Notes: a model not told the origin generated them from the letters alone. A stretch of 64,000 bases of DNA from Herbiconiux flava (GCF_013409865.1 NZ_JACCBM010000001.1:2294001-2358000), one strand, 5' to 3'; counted from the stretch's first letter, positions 32,947 to 41,775 are shown. Numbers and translations are program-made.

Positions 32947-33307
32947 GATGACGGCTCACAGAGATGCCCCAGCGCGAAACCGGGGGTCGGGCCAGGCAGA
33001 AGGCGGCGACGAAAAGAAAAGCGGCGCCAGGGACACCGAGAAGAGCAGGCACACCGAGAAGGACAGGCACACCGAGAAGAGCAGGCACACCGAGAAGAGC
33101 AGGCACACCGAGAAGGACAGGGACAGCGAACAGCAGCAGGCACAGCGCACTCCAGCAGTACCGCAGCCCGTTCCCGTCAGGCACGAGAAACCTAGCAGCC
33201 CGAACGCGGAAGCCGCCGCGCCCCCTCCACGACTGTGGACGGGCGACGGCGGCTCAGCGATGTGCAGGAGCAGGACCCAGCAGGACCCCAGCAGCAGACG
33301 ACGCGGG
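32947..33307. other. 361-bp region without a confident gene, containing an 18-bp repeat array
   Basis: Both strands are open here because of the repeat. The minus strand reads a Val/Leu/Gly hydrophobic series and the plus strand a charged Thr/Glu/Lys/Arg series. Neither has a convincing start, ribosome site or conserved domain. I see no terminator or RNA. Confidence 0.5.
33033..33122. repeat. 18-bp tandem repeat, five copies
   Basis: Units ACACCGAGAAGAGCAGGC or ACACCGAGAAGGACAGGC at 33033, 33051, 33069, 33087 and 33105. Same period as the array at 32533 but unrelated sequence. Confidence 0.95.
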
Positions 33308-34474
33308 TCAGCGCGAGGAATGCTCCTCGTGCGCCCGCTCGACGGCCGACTTCAGCGACTCGTCTCCGAGCACGGCCTCGCGGTGCTTCGGCGGGAGGGC
33401 CGACGCCTTCGAGTGCGTCTCGCGCAGGCGGTCGAAGGCGGCGGCGCGCTCGGGCGTCGGCTTCGTCTCGTCGACCGCGTCGGTGGCGTGCCGGCGGATG
33501 GCCGCCGCGAAGTTCTGCGCCCGCCCCTTGGGGCTGAGCAGCGATGCGACGACCGTGACGATCAGGATGCCGACGATCACCGTCAGCGAGAGTCCCGTGC
33601 TGATCTCGAACACCGGCACGTGCTCGCCGCCGTTGATGAACGGCAGCGTGTTCTCGTGCAGCGCGTGCAGCACGAGCTTCACTCCAATGAACGCGAGGAT
33701 CGCCGCGAGGCCGATCGACAGGTACACGAGCCGGTCGAGCAGCCCGTCGATCAGGAAGTACAGCTGACGCAGGCCGAGCAGCGAGAACGCCGTCGCCGTG
33801 AACACGATGAACACGTTCTCGGTCAGGCCGTAGATGGCGGGCACGCTGTCGAGCGCGAACAGGATGTCGGTCAGCCCGATCGCCACGATCACGAGCAGCA
33901 TCGGCGTGAGCACGCGCTTGCCGTTCTCGACCGTGAAGAACTTGTCGCCGTCGTAGTGGTCGCTCGTCTTGATCATGCGCTTTGCGAGCCTGACCATGAG
34001 ACTGTCGCCCGCGTGCTCGTCGTGCGGCCGCAGCAGGTTGATCGCCGTGACGATCAGGATGGCGCCGAACAGGTAGAACACCCACGAGAACGCCGAGATC
34101 GCGGCGGCACCGATGAGGATGAAGCCGGTGCGGGCGATCAGCGCGAAGACGATGCCGAACAGCAGCACCTTCTGCTGGTCGGCGCGCGGCACGGCGAAGC
34201 TCGACATGATGATCAGGAACACGAAGAGGTTGTCGACCGACAGCGCCTTCTCGGTGATGTAGCCGGCGAAGTACTCGCTGCCGGCGGTGGCGCCGCCGAA
34301 GACGAGCACGCCGATGCCGAACAGGATGGCGATGCCGACGTAGATCGACGACCAGATGGCCGCCTCTTTCAACGTCGGTTCGTGCGCTTTTCGCACATGG
34401 AAGATGAAGTCGAAGGCCAGCAGGCCGATGATGCCGACGATGGTCAGCGTCCAGACGTATCCGGGGACGTCCAA
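33308..34474 (-). CDS. TerC family integral membrane protein
   Basis: 388 aa from a TTG preceded by GAGG. About nine helices in TerC/Alx order; the conserved acidic motifs are present: EKALSVDNLFVF in helix 3 and DILFALDSVPAIYG in the second half. TerC proteins export Mn(II) or help metal loading of exported proteins, and are linked to tellurite resistance in some hosts. The last about 75 residues form a charged cytoplasmic tail (TDAVDETKPTPERAAAFDRL and on) beyond the usual end. No tellurite genes are nearby. A TACTG-N4-CAGTA dyad lies about 52 bp upstream. Confidence 0.93.
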   Translation of the reverse strand: MDVPGYVWTLTIVGIIGLLAFDFIFHVRKAHEPTLKEAAIWSSIYVGIAILFGIGVLVFGGATAGSEYFAGYITEKALSVDNLFVFLIIMSSFAVPRADQQKVLLFGIVFALIARTGFILIGAAAISAFSWVFYLFGAILIVTAINLLRPHDEHAGDSLMVRLAKRMIKTSDHYDGDKFFTVENGKRVLTPMLLVIVAIGLTDILFALDSVPAIYGLTENVFIVFTATAFSLLGLRQLYFLIDGLLDRLVYLSIGLAAILAFIGVKLVLHALHENTLPFINGGEHVPVFEISTGLSLTVIVGILIVTVVASLLSPKGRAQNFAAAIRRHATDAVDETKPTPERAAAFDRLRETHSKASALPPKHREAVLGDESLKSAVERAHEEHSSR

Positions 34475-34525
34475 TTTTCCTCGTTTCGGGGAGCGGGGCG
34501 GGCGTGAGCGGGTACCGGGTGGTAG

Positions 34526-34539
34526 TACTGCGTACAGTA
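34526..34539. promoter_or_regulatory. Inverted repeat TACTG-CGTA-CAGTA between terC and pabB
   Basis: Perfect 5-bp arms in the 218-bp divergent spacer, in an AT-rich pocket. It could be an operator for the TerC gene or part of its promoter; the regulator is unknown. Confidence 0.35.
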
Positions 34540-34692
34540 ATCAGCTCTCCTGGGAAGGTACTGGGGTGGGCGGCCCGAGAACGACCCGATGAGGGGCCGG
34601 ATGCGCCTCCCGGCTCGGCCCGTTCGCCGACCCTCGGCCCACTGACCGGCCCCCGACCGGCTCCCGGGCTCCGGGCATGGCAGACTCGGGGC

Positions 34693-36093
34693 ATGGCACC
34701 GCGGCTGCTGCGTCACCGCGTCGCGGGCGTCTCGACCCTCGATCCCGCCACCGTCTTCCGGGCTCTCCACGGCGACCCGGCCTCCGACGCCTTCTGGTTC
34801 GACGATGCCCGCGGCTGGAGCATCATCGGAACCGGCCCCCGCTGGCAGTTCCACGGCCCGCTTCTGCCGGCGCTCGCCGCCCGAGAGCAGGCCTGGCGCG
34901 ACGACCCGCTGACGGTCGACGCCGACGTGGAGGCACCTCCCTTCCGCCCCGGTCTCGTCGGCTGGCTGGGCTACGGGGTCTCCCGCGAGACGATGGGGGT
35001 TCCGGATGCGCGTCCCACCCGTCATCCCGACGCCGCCTTCCTCCTGGTCGACCGCGCTGTGGCCCTGGGTCCTCTGATCGAGGGGGAGCGGCGCATCGAG
35101 CTGCTCGCCGCGGCGCCCTCGTGGACGGGCGAGCTCGACGCCTGGCGCCGCCGCACCGATGACGACCTCTGCGCCCTGATCCGAACGCCGTCCCGCCCCG
35201 AGCCCGCACTCCCGGACCGTCCGAGCGTGCGCTGGCGCGATACCCGCGCCGAGTACCTCGCCGCCGTGCGCGCCTGCCAGGCGACCATCACCCGGGGGGA
35301 CGCGTACGTGCTCAACCTGTCGACCGAGATCGAGGTGACCACCGCATCCGGAACCGGCTTCGACCCCCTCGACGTCTACGACCGGCTGCGCGCGATCTCG
35401 CCCGCGCCGCACGGCGGGGTGCTGCGGATCGGTGGCGTCACCCTGCTCAGCTCGTCGCCCGAGCGCTTCGTTCGCGTCGCCGACGGTCGCGTCTCGACGC
35501 ACCCCGTGAAGGGAACGCGACGACGGTCGGGGGACGCGCGCGCCGACGCCGCGCTGCGCGCCGACCTCGCGGCGAGCATCAAGGAACGGGCCGAGAACGT
35601 GATGATCGTCGACCTGATGCGCAACGACCTGGCGCGGGTGAGCGTGCCGGGCGGTGTGGAGGTGACGTCATTGCTCGAGGTGGAGACGCACCCGCAGGTG
35701 CATCAGCTGGTGAGTGCGGTCGAGGCGCGGCTGCGCCCCGGGGCGGGGGTGGCCGAGGTGCTGGCGGCGGCGTTCCCGGCGGGGTCGATGACGGGGGCGC
35801 CGAAGCGGAGCGCGGTCGAGATCCTGGATGCACTCGAGCAGCGGGCCCGCGGTCTCTACGCCGGCGCCTTCGGCTGGATCGGGCGCGACGGCAGTGCCGA
35901 CCTCGGGATGACGATCCGCTCGATCGTGCTCGACGCGCCCGCACCCGGATCGCTGCCCACGAGGGCCACGATCGGCGTCGGGGGCGGTGTGACCGCGCTC
36001 TCCATTCCCGAGGAGGAATACGACGAGGTGCTGCTCAAGGCAGACGCCCTGCTCGATGCTCTCAGGGCGCCCCGGCCGCCCGCCCACGGCTGA
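34693..36093 (+). CDS. pabB: Aminodeoxychorismate synthase component I
   Basis: 466 aa chorismate-using enzyme: makes 4-amino-4-deoxychorismate for folate with a PabA glutaminase. The N-terminal half (about 1-165) is the diverged PabB/TrpE lid. The catalytic half has ITRGDAYVLNLSTEI, SSSPERFV, PVKGTRRR (about 271), RAENVMIVDLMRNDL, and AFPAGSMTGAPKRSAVEI. The Lys in PVKGT marks PabB; anthranilate and isochorismate synthases have Ala (PxAGT). ATG 34693 was preferred to an upstream in-frame start because CAGACT stands 6 nt before it in leaderless position. No PabA or PabC neighbours here. Confidence 0.9.
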   Translation: MAPRLLRHRVAGVSTLDPATVFRALHGDPASDAFWFDDARGWSIIGTGPRWQFHGPLLPALAAREQAWRDDPLTVDADVEAPPFRPGLVGWLGYGVSRETMGVPDARPTRHPDAAFLLVDRAVALGPLIEGERRIELLAAAPSWTGELDAWRRRTDDDLCALIRTPSRPEPALPDRPSVRWRDTRAEYLAAVRACQATITRGDAYVLNLSTEIEVTTASGTGFDPLDVYDRLRAISPAPHGGVLRIGGVTLLSSSPERFVRVADGRVSTHPVKGTRRRSGDARADAALRADLAASIKERAENVMIVDLMRNDLARVSVPGGVEVTSLLEVETHPQVHQLVSAVEARLRPGAGVAEVLAAAFPAGSMTGAPKRSAVEILDALEQRARGLYAGAFGWIGRDGSADLGMTIRSIVLDAPAPGSLPTRATIGVGGGVTALSIPEEEYDEVLLKADALLDALRAPRPPAHG

Positions 36094-36112
36094 GCACCGC
36101 GACGGCTGAGGC

Positions 36113-36598
36113 CTACTCGCGCAGCAGGGCGTCGATCTGCCCCATCGCCTCGCGCATCCCCTCGTCCATGCCCATGGCGAGCAACTGCTCGAGCTGCTCC
36201 AGCGAAGCGAACGTCGAGACGACAGTCATGGTCGTGGTGCCGTCTTTCTCCTCGAGGGTCGCGACGGCGTGCGTCACCGGCATCGACGGGTCAGGGCGAC
36301 CCTCGGCATCCGCGAAGCCGTCCTCCCACTCGAAGCGCTCGGTGGGTGACACGTCGATCGCGCGCCACCAGCCGCCCGCCTCGGTGCCGTCGGGGCCGGT
36401 CATCACGTAGTGCGACTCGCCTCCCGCGACGAAGTCGTGCCGCCGGAACGTCGCCGGCCAGCTCGGCGGCCCCCACCAGCGCTCGAGCTGCCGCGGATCT
36501 TCCCAGACCTGCCAGACGCGGGCGGCCGGCGCGTCGAACTCGGCGACGAGGGTGAGGGTGAGCGCGTCGGTGTCGCGCTCGGTGCTGATGACCGGCAT
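36113..36598 (-). CDS. SRPBCC family protein (AHSA1/ActivatorHsp90 homolog)
   Basis: 161 aa START-like fold. Family marks: TLVAEFDAPAARVWQVWEDPRQLERWWGPPSWPATF at residues about 15-50, then GGWWRAIDVSPTERFEWEDGFAD and a C-terminal helix MGMDEGMREAMGQIDALL. Proteins of this group bind small hydrophobic ligands or act as co-chaperone-like factors. It starts 15 bp after the ArsR-type gene on the same strand, a widespread pair in actinobacteria. Confidence 0.92.
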   Translation of the reverse strand: MPVISTERDTDALTLTLVAEFDAPAARVWQVWEDPRQLERWWGPPSWPATFRRHDFVAGGESHYVMTGPDGTEAGGWWRAIDVSPTERFEWEDGFADAEGRPDPSMPVTHAVATLEEKDGTTTMTVVSTFASLEQLEQLLAMGMDEGMREAMGQIDALLRE

Positions 36599-36613
36599 GG
36601 TCGGTTCCTTCCT

Positions 36614-37015
36614 TCAGGGGTGGGTATCGGTGTCGTTCGTGGGGTCGTCGGATGCTCGTTCCGCCGGTGGCCCGTCGAGCAGCAGGTCGATCCGGCCGAC
36701 GCGGTCGCGCCAGAGCCGCTCGAACTCGGCGAGCAGGCCCGAGGCCTGAGCGATCCGCTCCACCCGTGCGTGGACGAGCTGCTCCTTCCCGAACCGGTGC
36801 TTCTCGACGAGCCCGCAGCGATCGAGCACCGTCACGTGCTTCTGCACCGCGGCGAAGCTCATCTCGTAGCGCTGGGCGAGGGCGCTGATCGACTGGGGGC
36901 CGGTCAGCGTGCGCCGCAGGATGTCGCGCCGCGTGCCGTCGGCGAGCGCACGGAAGACGGCGTCGGCATCGCTGTCGCCGAGGCGGGGTGGGGGATCGAT
37001 CGTTCGTGCAACCAT
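36614..37015 (-). CDS. ArsR-type winged-helix repressor
   Basis: 133 aa. ArsR fold with ALADGTRRDILRRTLTGPQSISALAQRYEMSFAAVQKHVTVLDRCGLVEKHR (residues about 22-75). No metal-binding ELCVCDL motif, so it is of the metal-independent class paired with SRPBCC proteins. Its start codon lies inside a palindrome (37009-37022) just downstream of TAACGT, so autorepression is highly probable. Confidence 0.93.
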   Translation of the reverse strand: MVARTIDPPPRLGDSDADAVFRALADGTRRDILRRTLTGPQSISALAQRYEMSFAAVQKHVTVLDRCGLVEKHRFGKEQLVHARVERIAQASGLLAEFERLWRDRVGRIDLLLDGPPAERASDDPTNDTDTHP

Positions 37016-37029
37016 TTGGTTGTACGTTA
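37009..37029 (-). promoter_or_regulatory. ArsR operator overlapping start codon and -10 box
   Basis: CAACCA-TT-TGGTTG (37009-37022), extendable to GTACAACCA/TGGTTGCAC with one mismatch, spans the ATG at 37015. TAACGT (37029-37024, minus strand) is the -10 box with an 8-nt gap to the ATG. A repressor bound here blocks both initiation steps. Confidence 0.65.
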
Positions 37030-37062
37030 GACCGCGGCGGCGATTGCGTCAAGACCCGTCGC

Positions 37063-38682
37063 TCAGCCTGCGCGAGTCGTGGTGTGCGGTGCCGGCGTGC
37101 CGCCCAGCAGCTGCTCGAGGGTGACGAGGGTGAAGCCCCGTCCGAGCAGCCCGTCCAGGATGGCCGGTGTCATCCGAGCCGTGTTCTCGTGCACGTCGTG
37201 CAGCAGCACGATGTCTCCGGGGTCGACGCCCGTGACGGCCCGGCCGAGCAGCACGTCGTCGTCGGGGAGCTGCCAGTCGAGGGTGTCGACCGTCCAGAGG
37301 ATGGCGGGCAGCGCGGTGTCGCCGAGCACCCGTGGATCGACCGCGCCGTAGGGCGGCCGGAAGGTGGTGGGCGAGGCGCCGATCGTGGCCTTGATCAGGA
37401 CGCTGGTGCGCTCGAGCTGCGACTTCACCTCCTCGTCGGGGAGTTTCGTCAGGTCGGGGTGGTTCCAGGTGTGGTTGCCGATCTGGTGGCCCTCCGCGTC
37501 GGCGCGCACGAGCATCCCGCGATTCTGCTCGACCCGGTAGCCCTGCACGAAGAAGGTTGCCGCTGCTCGGCGCTCGGCGAGGGCATCCAGCACCGCGCCG
37601 GTGTGCTGGCCGGGGCCGTCGTCGAAGGTGACGGCGACGCAGGCGAAGACCGTGCAGTCGACGGTCTCGTCGCCGCGCGGGCTCGCGGCGGGCAGGCTGA
37701 GCGGGGCGCCCGAGGTGAGGGCCGCCTGCACCTGGCGGCCCTGCTCGCTGAGCAACGGGGTGGCGAGGGCGGCAGGCACGGAGACGACGTGCGGCCGGCC
37801 GATCTCGGCGCTGGCCGCGGCGAGGGCGTCGAGCTCGGGCACCGTGAAGCCGGCCGCGACCCGCACGGTGAGGGAGCCGTCGGCGCCGAGAGCGAGGTGC
37901 GAGAAGAGGTCGCGCAGCTGATCGGGCGCGAAGTCGTCGGCGCTCTGCACCATCTCGGGCCGCATCGCCCCCGCTTCGATCTTCAGTGCCTGCACGGTGT
38001 CGCGGAGCAGCTGACGGAGCCCGTCGTCACTGAGGAACGCCTCGCTCGTCACCGTGAACGCGCCCGAGGTCTCCGCGAAGTAGACCGTCGTCTCGTCGGA
38101 CGTGACCTGCCCGGCGGTCGACGTCAGGATGCGCAGCGCCTGGGCGATCACCGTGCCCGCGCCGGCGACGACCTCGCAGGTGATCGTGAGCGTCGGCGCC
38201 CCCGCCTGCGCCGGCGGAGTGAAGGCCGGGTCGGCCAGCAGCTCGGCGGCCGGGCGCGACGTCGATCCGGCGACGCAGCCCCGCGCCTCGGGCGGAAGTC
38301 CGGGTGCATCGGCGGCCGGCACCCAGGCGACGCCCGTCGCCGCCGCGTGCTCGGTGACGGCGCCCAGCACGCGCTCGCGCAGCATCGCCGTGAAGCCGGC
38401 GTCGCCCGGGATCTCGGCCCACCGAACTGCCACCGGCGAGGCCGGGTCGGCACTGTAGAGCAGGCGGGTGTCGAGGCCGGTGGCGGTCTGGGGCGCGGCG
38501 GGCGAGGTTCCGGATGCGGTGGTCGCCCCGTCGTCGACGCTCACGTCCACCACGGCCGGCTGGGCCTCCCGCGGCACCCACGGCCCGGACGCCGGCGGCA
38601 CGCTCGCGCACCCCGCCAGCACTCCCGCCGACGCCACCATCAGGACGGCGGCCGTGACGCCCGCGCTCGCCCGCCGCCTCAC
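37063..38682 (-). CDS. Lipoprotein polysaccharide deacetylase (NodB domain)
   Basis: 539 aa lipoprotein: signal with lipobox VLAGC (about residues 20-24). Residues about 40-320 are a Thr/Val-rich N-terminal domain of unknown kind with an internal GCVAGS. The NodB catalytic domain (about 335-525) has TFDDGP (first Asp base), the metal motif HTWNH, RPPYG, WTVDTLDW and LLHDVH. It removes acetyl groups from wall or surface glycan outside the membrane. GTG start overlaps the TGA of the upstream gene (GTGA), so both are co-translated. Confidence 0.92.
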   Translation of the reverse strand: MRRRASAGVTAAVLMVASAGVLAGCASVPPASGPWVPREAQPAVVDVSVDDGATTASGTSPAAPQTATGLDTRLLYSADPASPVAVRWAEIPGDAGFTAMLRERVLGAVTEHAAATGVAWVPAADAPGLPPEARGCVAGSTSRPAAELLADPAFTPPAQAGAPTLTITCEVVAGAGTVIAQALRILTSTAGQVTSDETTVYFAETSGAFTVTSEAFLSDDGLRQLLRDTVQALKIEAGAMRPEMVQSADDFAPDQLRDLFSHLALGADGSLTVRVAAGFTVPELDALAAASAEIGRPHVVSVPAALATPLLSEQGRQVQAALTSGAPLSLPAASPRGDETVDCTVFACVAVTFDDGPGQHTGAVLDALAERRAAATFFVQGYRVEQNRGMLVRADAEGHQIGNHTWNHPDLTKLPDEEVKSQLERTSVLIKATIGASPTTFRPPYGAVDPRVLGDTALPAILWTVDTLDWQLPDDDVLLGRAVTGVDPGDIVLLHDVHENTARMTPAILDGLLGRGFTLVTLEQLLGGTPAPHTTTRAG

Positions 38683-39431
38683 CGCTCATCCCGTCCGCCG
38701 CGAGCCGCCGGAATGCTGCCGTCGGGCGTCGGGGTTCCGCTCGGCCTGCGGGTGACGGCGGCGGTCGCGGCGAGGTCGGCGGTCACCGTGCGGTAGCGGG
38801 CGGCATCGGCGGTCGCCACCGTGGCGACGAGGGCGAGCGCCGGCGCCCCGGCGGGCGGGTGCGGCGGAACAACGAGCGCGACCGTCGTGGTGCGACCGCC
38901 GTGGACGACGTCGGCGTAGCTCACGGTCGCACCGCTCACCAGCGTCTCGTGGCTCCACTCGGCGGTCACTCCTGCCGCGCCGGACGAGCCGGTTCCGGTG
39001 GACGCAGCATCCGTCGACGTCGCGCCGCCGGTGCGGGCGAGCAGGGCGCCGAGCGCCTCCGGGTCGAGCGCGACGGGCGAGGTGGGGGCTGCGGCGTCGG
39101 ACGGCCGAGCGGCGGGCTCGAGCGTGAGCACGAGGCGGTAGGCGTCGTCGGGGGAGACGAGGGTCTGAGCATCCGCCGGCAGGAAGGGGCCGACGCCGAG
39201 CAGCAGCCAGCCCTCGCCGAGCGTCACGGTGGCGGACGTCGCGGCGTCGTGCACCGTCACTGCGGCGTCGGACGCCGTGAGCCGTTCGCGCGGAGTGCCG
39301 GCCAGCACGGGCGGGAGCAGCCAGACGGCGAGCGCCGCGCCGGCGCCGAGCAGGAGCGCCAGCACGCCGCCGATCACGGCGACCACGCGGCCGGGCGAGC
39401 GGCGGTGCTCGAGGAGCTCTCTGCTGGACAT
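38679..39431 (-). CDS. Single-pass membrane protein upstream of the deacetylase
   Basis: 250 aa. A basic cytoplasmic head (ELLEHRRSPGR), one helix (VVAVIGGVLALLLGAGAALAVWLL, about 14-37), then an extracytoplasmic domain with LGEGWLLLGVGPFLPADAQTLVSPDD and YRLVLTLEPAARPS. No known family. Gene overlap with the polysaccharide deacetylase implies a common job in wall or surface glycan metabolism (inference). Confidence 0.78.
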   Translation of the reverse strand: MSSRELLEHRRSPGRVVAVIGGVLALLLGAGAALAVWLLPPVLAGTPRERLTASDAAVTVHDAATSATVTLGEGWLLLGVGPFLPADAQTLVSPDDAYRLVLTLEPAARPSDAAAPTSPVALDPEALGALLARTGGATSTDAASTGTGSSGAAGVTAEWSHETLVSGATVSYADVVHGGRTTTVALVVPPHPPAGAPALALVATVATADAARYRTVTADLAATAAVTRRPSGTPTPDGSIPAARGGRDER

Positions 39432-39476
39432 CCGACCGTTCCCGGGTTCGTGGTTCGACGGCGGCGCGGGGCCACG

Positions 39477-39499
39477 GTGCCGGGACGCGCACCCGGCAC
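39477..39499. other. Hairpin in the 39432-39690 divergent spacer
   Basis: GTGCCGGG (39477-39484) and CCCGGCAC (39492-39499), 8-bp arms with a 7-nt loop. Its position between divergent genes rules out an ordinary terminator; it may be an operator or chance. Confidence 0.3.
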
Positions 39500-39690
39500 G
39501 GCCGCCCGAGGCCGGCGTGTGCCGCATCCGCCCCCAGGGTAGGGGAGACGGGTGTCGAGCAGACGGCGGCGCGACGCACCGCACCCGAACTGGGGGTCGG
39601 GCATCCCCGCCGCTCGGGCCGCGCCTCTGCCAGCATGAGGGCACGCCGGGGCGCCGTGAGCGGCTCGCCGTACGACCGGTCGGAGGACCC

Positions 39691-40275
39691 ATGACGCTCG
39701 CCCCGCACCGCTCCCCTCGTGCCGCCCTGCGTTGGGCGTCGGTCGTGTCGGGTCTGGCTCTGCTGCTGGCGGTCTCCGGATGCACGGCGGCAGCCTCCTC
39801 GGATGCCGCCGCATCATCCGCCCCGGCCACACCGGCGGCCACCGCTCCGGTCGACGCGACCCCGACCCCCGCGCCTCCCGCGACCGACGCGCCGATCGTC
39901 GTGGAGGAGCTCGGCAAGGGCGAGCAGGACGCCGCCGTGGACGTGGAGGTCGCCGGCCCGACCCAGGTGGCGTTCCGGCGGATCACGATCAAGCCGGGCG
40001 CCGGCACCGGCGAGCACTGCCACGCCGGCCAGCTCGTCGCCGTGGTGGAGCAGGGCGAGCTCACCCACTACGCGCCGATCTACCCGGGCGGGGTGCACGT
40101 GTACGAGACGGGTGACTCGATCGTGGAGGGCGAGGGCTACGTGCACGAGGGGATCAACGAGGGCACCGAGGACGTGGTGCTGCTCGTGACCTACGTGATC
40201 GCCGAGGGGCAGCCGCTCGCGCAGACCGACCTCACCCAGTGCGACCCCCTGGCGACGCCGCTCCCCACCCCCTGA
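39691..40275 (+). CDS. Cupin-domain lipoprotein
   Basis: 194 aa, ATG 39691 with GGAGGA 3 nt upstream. Lipoprotein signal (LALLLAVSGC). An Ala/Pro/Thr linker spans about 32-65. The small cupin barrel holds the first metal motif HCHAGQLVAVVEQGEL and a second with VHEGINEG, so an active-site metal is plausible. Extracytoplasmic cupins may bind or convert small molecules; the substrate is unknown. Two Cys late in the protein include TQCDP. Confidence 0.85.
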   Translation: MTLAPHRSPRAALRWASVVSGLALLLAVSGCTAAASSDAAASSAPATPAATAPVDATPTPAPPATDAPIVVEELGKGEQDAAVDVEVAGPTQVAFRRITIKPGAGTGEHCHAGQLVAVVEQGELTHYAPIYPGGVHVYETGDSIVEGEGYVHEGINEGTEDVVLLVTYVIAEGQPLAQTDLTQCDPLATPLPTP

Positions 40276-40575
40276 CCTCACCCGGGTAGCACCGCTCCTC
40301 CCGACCGACCCGCCTCGCTGACCCCCGCTGCCGCCCGGCCTGCCGCTGCCCGTCGAGTCTGCCGCGCGATTCGCCGTGGCGCGCGCGCAGGCGCGGTGAC
40401 GGGTCTCCTCGTCGTCCCCGGGACGACCCTGCACCCGACCCCCGACATCCGGAGTCGCCGCGAAAAAAGAATCAGAGGATTAATCAAGAAAGCATGCGGC
40501 ACGAACGCCATATGTGTCTAAGCTGTGCATGCGGACAGGCCGGGGGAACGGTTCACTCCGATGAAAGGTCACTCG
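40276..40575. promoter_or_regulatory. 300-bp spacer ending in an AT-rich promoter
   Basis: No gene is supported. Its first half is GC-rich. From 40462 it turns AT-rich (an A-tract and GGATTAATCAAGAAAGC), followed by TAAGCT (40519-40524), a likely -10. An 8-bp direct repeat GCATGCGG (40492-40499 and 40527-40534) flanks it. Confidence 0.45.
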
Positions 40576-41775
40576 ATGTCACGACTCCACCGACCCCTGC
40601 TGCGGCGCGCCTCCGCGGCGCTGGCCGTGGTCGCGACCGCTGCGGCGGCCACCCTGATCACCCTCCCGGCAAGCGCGAGCGCGGGCGCGCTCGCGGCCAA
40701 CACCAGTCCACCCCTCTCCGACCCCGCAGCCGTCATCGCCCAGGTCGCCCCCGAGCTCCTGACCGAGACGAGCCGCCCGCCGACGACCGCCGAGGCCGAT
40801 GCCATCGCGGCCGAGCAGGGAGCCCGTCCGTTCGAGCTGCGGCTCTCGACCGGCGACGGCGCCCCCGTCGTCGACCTCTCGCCCCCGCAGACGGAGGGTG
40901 CCGGCCTCCCGATCTCCCTCACCATCGACGACGCGCACGGCCCGGCGGCACGAGGCCAGGGCGACGCGGGCATCGACTCGTTCGCGATCGGACAGAACGC
41001 CGCCGCCTACGTGCAGCCGCTGATGAACGGCGTGCGCCTGCTGACCGCCCTCACCGGCCCCGCGGCGGGCAGCGAGTTCGACTACACCTTCGACCTCCCC
41101 GACGGCACCACGCGCACTCAGCTCCCCGACGGCGACACCCTGCTCGCCGACGCCGCCCACCACTACATCGGCACCCTCGCCGCCCCCTGGGCGCGCGACG
41201 CGGCGGGCCGCGAGCTGCCGACCCGCTACGAGTGGTCGGGCGACACCCTCACTCAGCACGTCGACCTCGACGCCCAGACGGCCTACCCGGTGCTGCTCGA
41301 CCCCAACTGGTACTACTCCTACGACTTCTCGGCCGCGCTCCCGCTCTACAGCGCCCGCTACCCGAAGGCCACCGAGCTCGCCGCCAGCCACCTCCTGCAC
41401 ACCTGCTTCAACTGCTCCTTCCCGATCTTCGGCGCCCCGCGCGGCTACCCCGTCGACGGCCAGGTGCTGAACCTGAACGCGAGCCCGTTCTCGCTGCAGG
41501 CCTTCGCCGCCCCGGTCAAGGTGCAGACGGCCAACGGCGGCGCGATGCAGTTCGTCGCCCTGCCCGGCCACTTCGACGGAGCCGGCTCGCTCATCACCTT
41601 CTCCTGGTACAACGACCCGAGCGGCTACCTTCATCTCTATGTGCACGCGATGGTCAAGGTCGACAACGGTCCGACGGTGAACATCGCCAACTCCCGCGTC
41701 GCCGGGGCCAACTGGATGCTCTTCTGGCAGCGCGTCGCCGACCACGCCGGCGCCTCGGGCGGCGGCGGTGTGTGA
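40576..41775 (+). CDS. Secreted protein of unknown function
   Basis: 399 aa from ATG 40576 (AAAGG 8 nt upstream; an in-frame ATG at 40561 lacks one). Signal peptide about residues 1-37 (RRASAALAVVATAAAATLITLPASASA). The mature protein has no domain I recognise. It includes LPDGDTLLADAAHHYIGTLAAPWARD, DPNWYYSYDFSAALPLYSARY and a two-Cys patch HTCFNCSFPIFG, then LPGHFDGAGSLITFSWYND and an aromatic C-terminus. Its stop overlaps the GTG of a membrane protein gene (GTGA), so the two probably work together at the envelope. Confidence 0.75.
   Translation: MSRLHRPLLRRASAALAVVATAAAATLITLPASASAGALAANTSPPLSDPAAVIAQVAPELLTETSRPPTTAEADAIAAEQGARPFELRLSTGDGAPVVDLSPPQTEGAGLPISLTIDDAHGPAARGQGDAGIDSFAIGQNAAAYVQPLMNGVRLLTALTGPAAGSEFDYTFDLPDGTTRTQLPDGDTLLADAAHHYIGTLAAPWARDAAGRELPTRYEWSGDTLTQHVDLDAQTAYPVLLDPNWYYSYDFSAALPLYSARYPKATELAASHLLHTCFNCSFPIFGAPRGYPVDGQVLNLNASPFSLQAFAAPVKVQTANGGAMQFVALPGHFDGAGSLITFSWYNDPSGYLHLYVHAMVKVDNGPTVNIANSRVAGANWMLFWQRVADHAGASGGGGV

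Noticed and set aside
32744-33184. Hydrophobic minus-strand protein with LLGVP repeats
   Set aside because: Its hydrophobicity comes solely from the 18-bp repeat, and it overlaps the 32212-32946 gene in another frame with no convincing start signals.
29087-33300. Integrative element or prophage remnant suggested by the repeat island
   Set aside because: No integrase, transposase, phage gene, tRNA target or flanking direct repeats could be found.
34475-34692. yybP-ykoY manganese riboswitch before the TerC gene
   Set aside because: The conserved aptamer blocks are not found in the 218-bp spacer, and only a short dyad is present.
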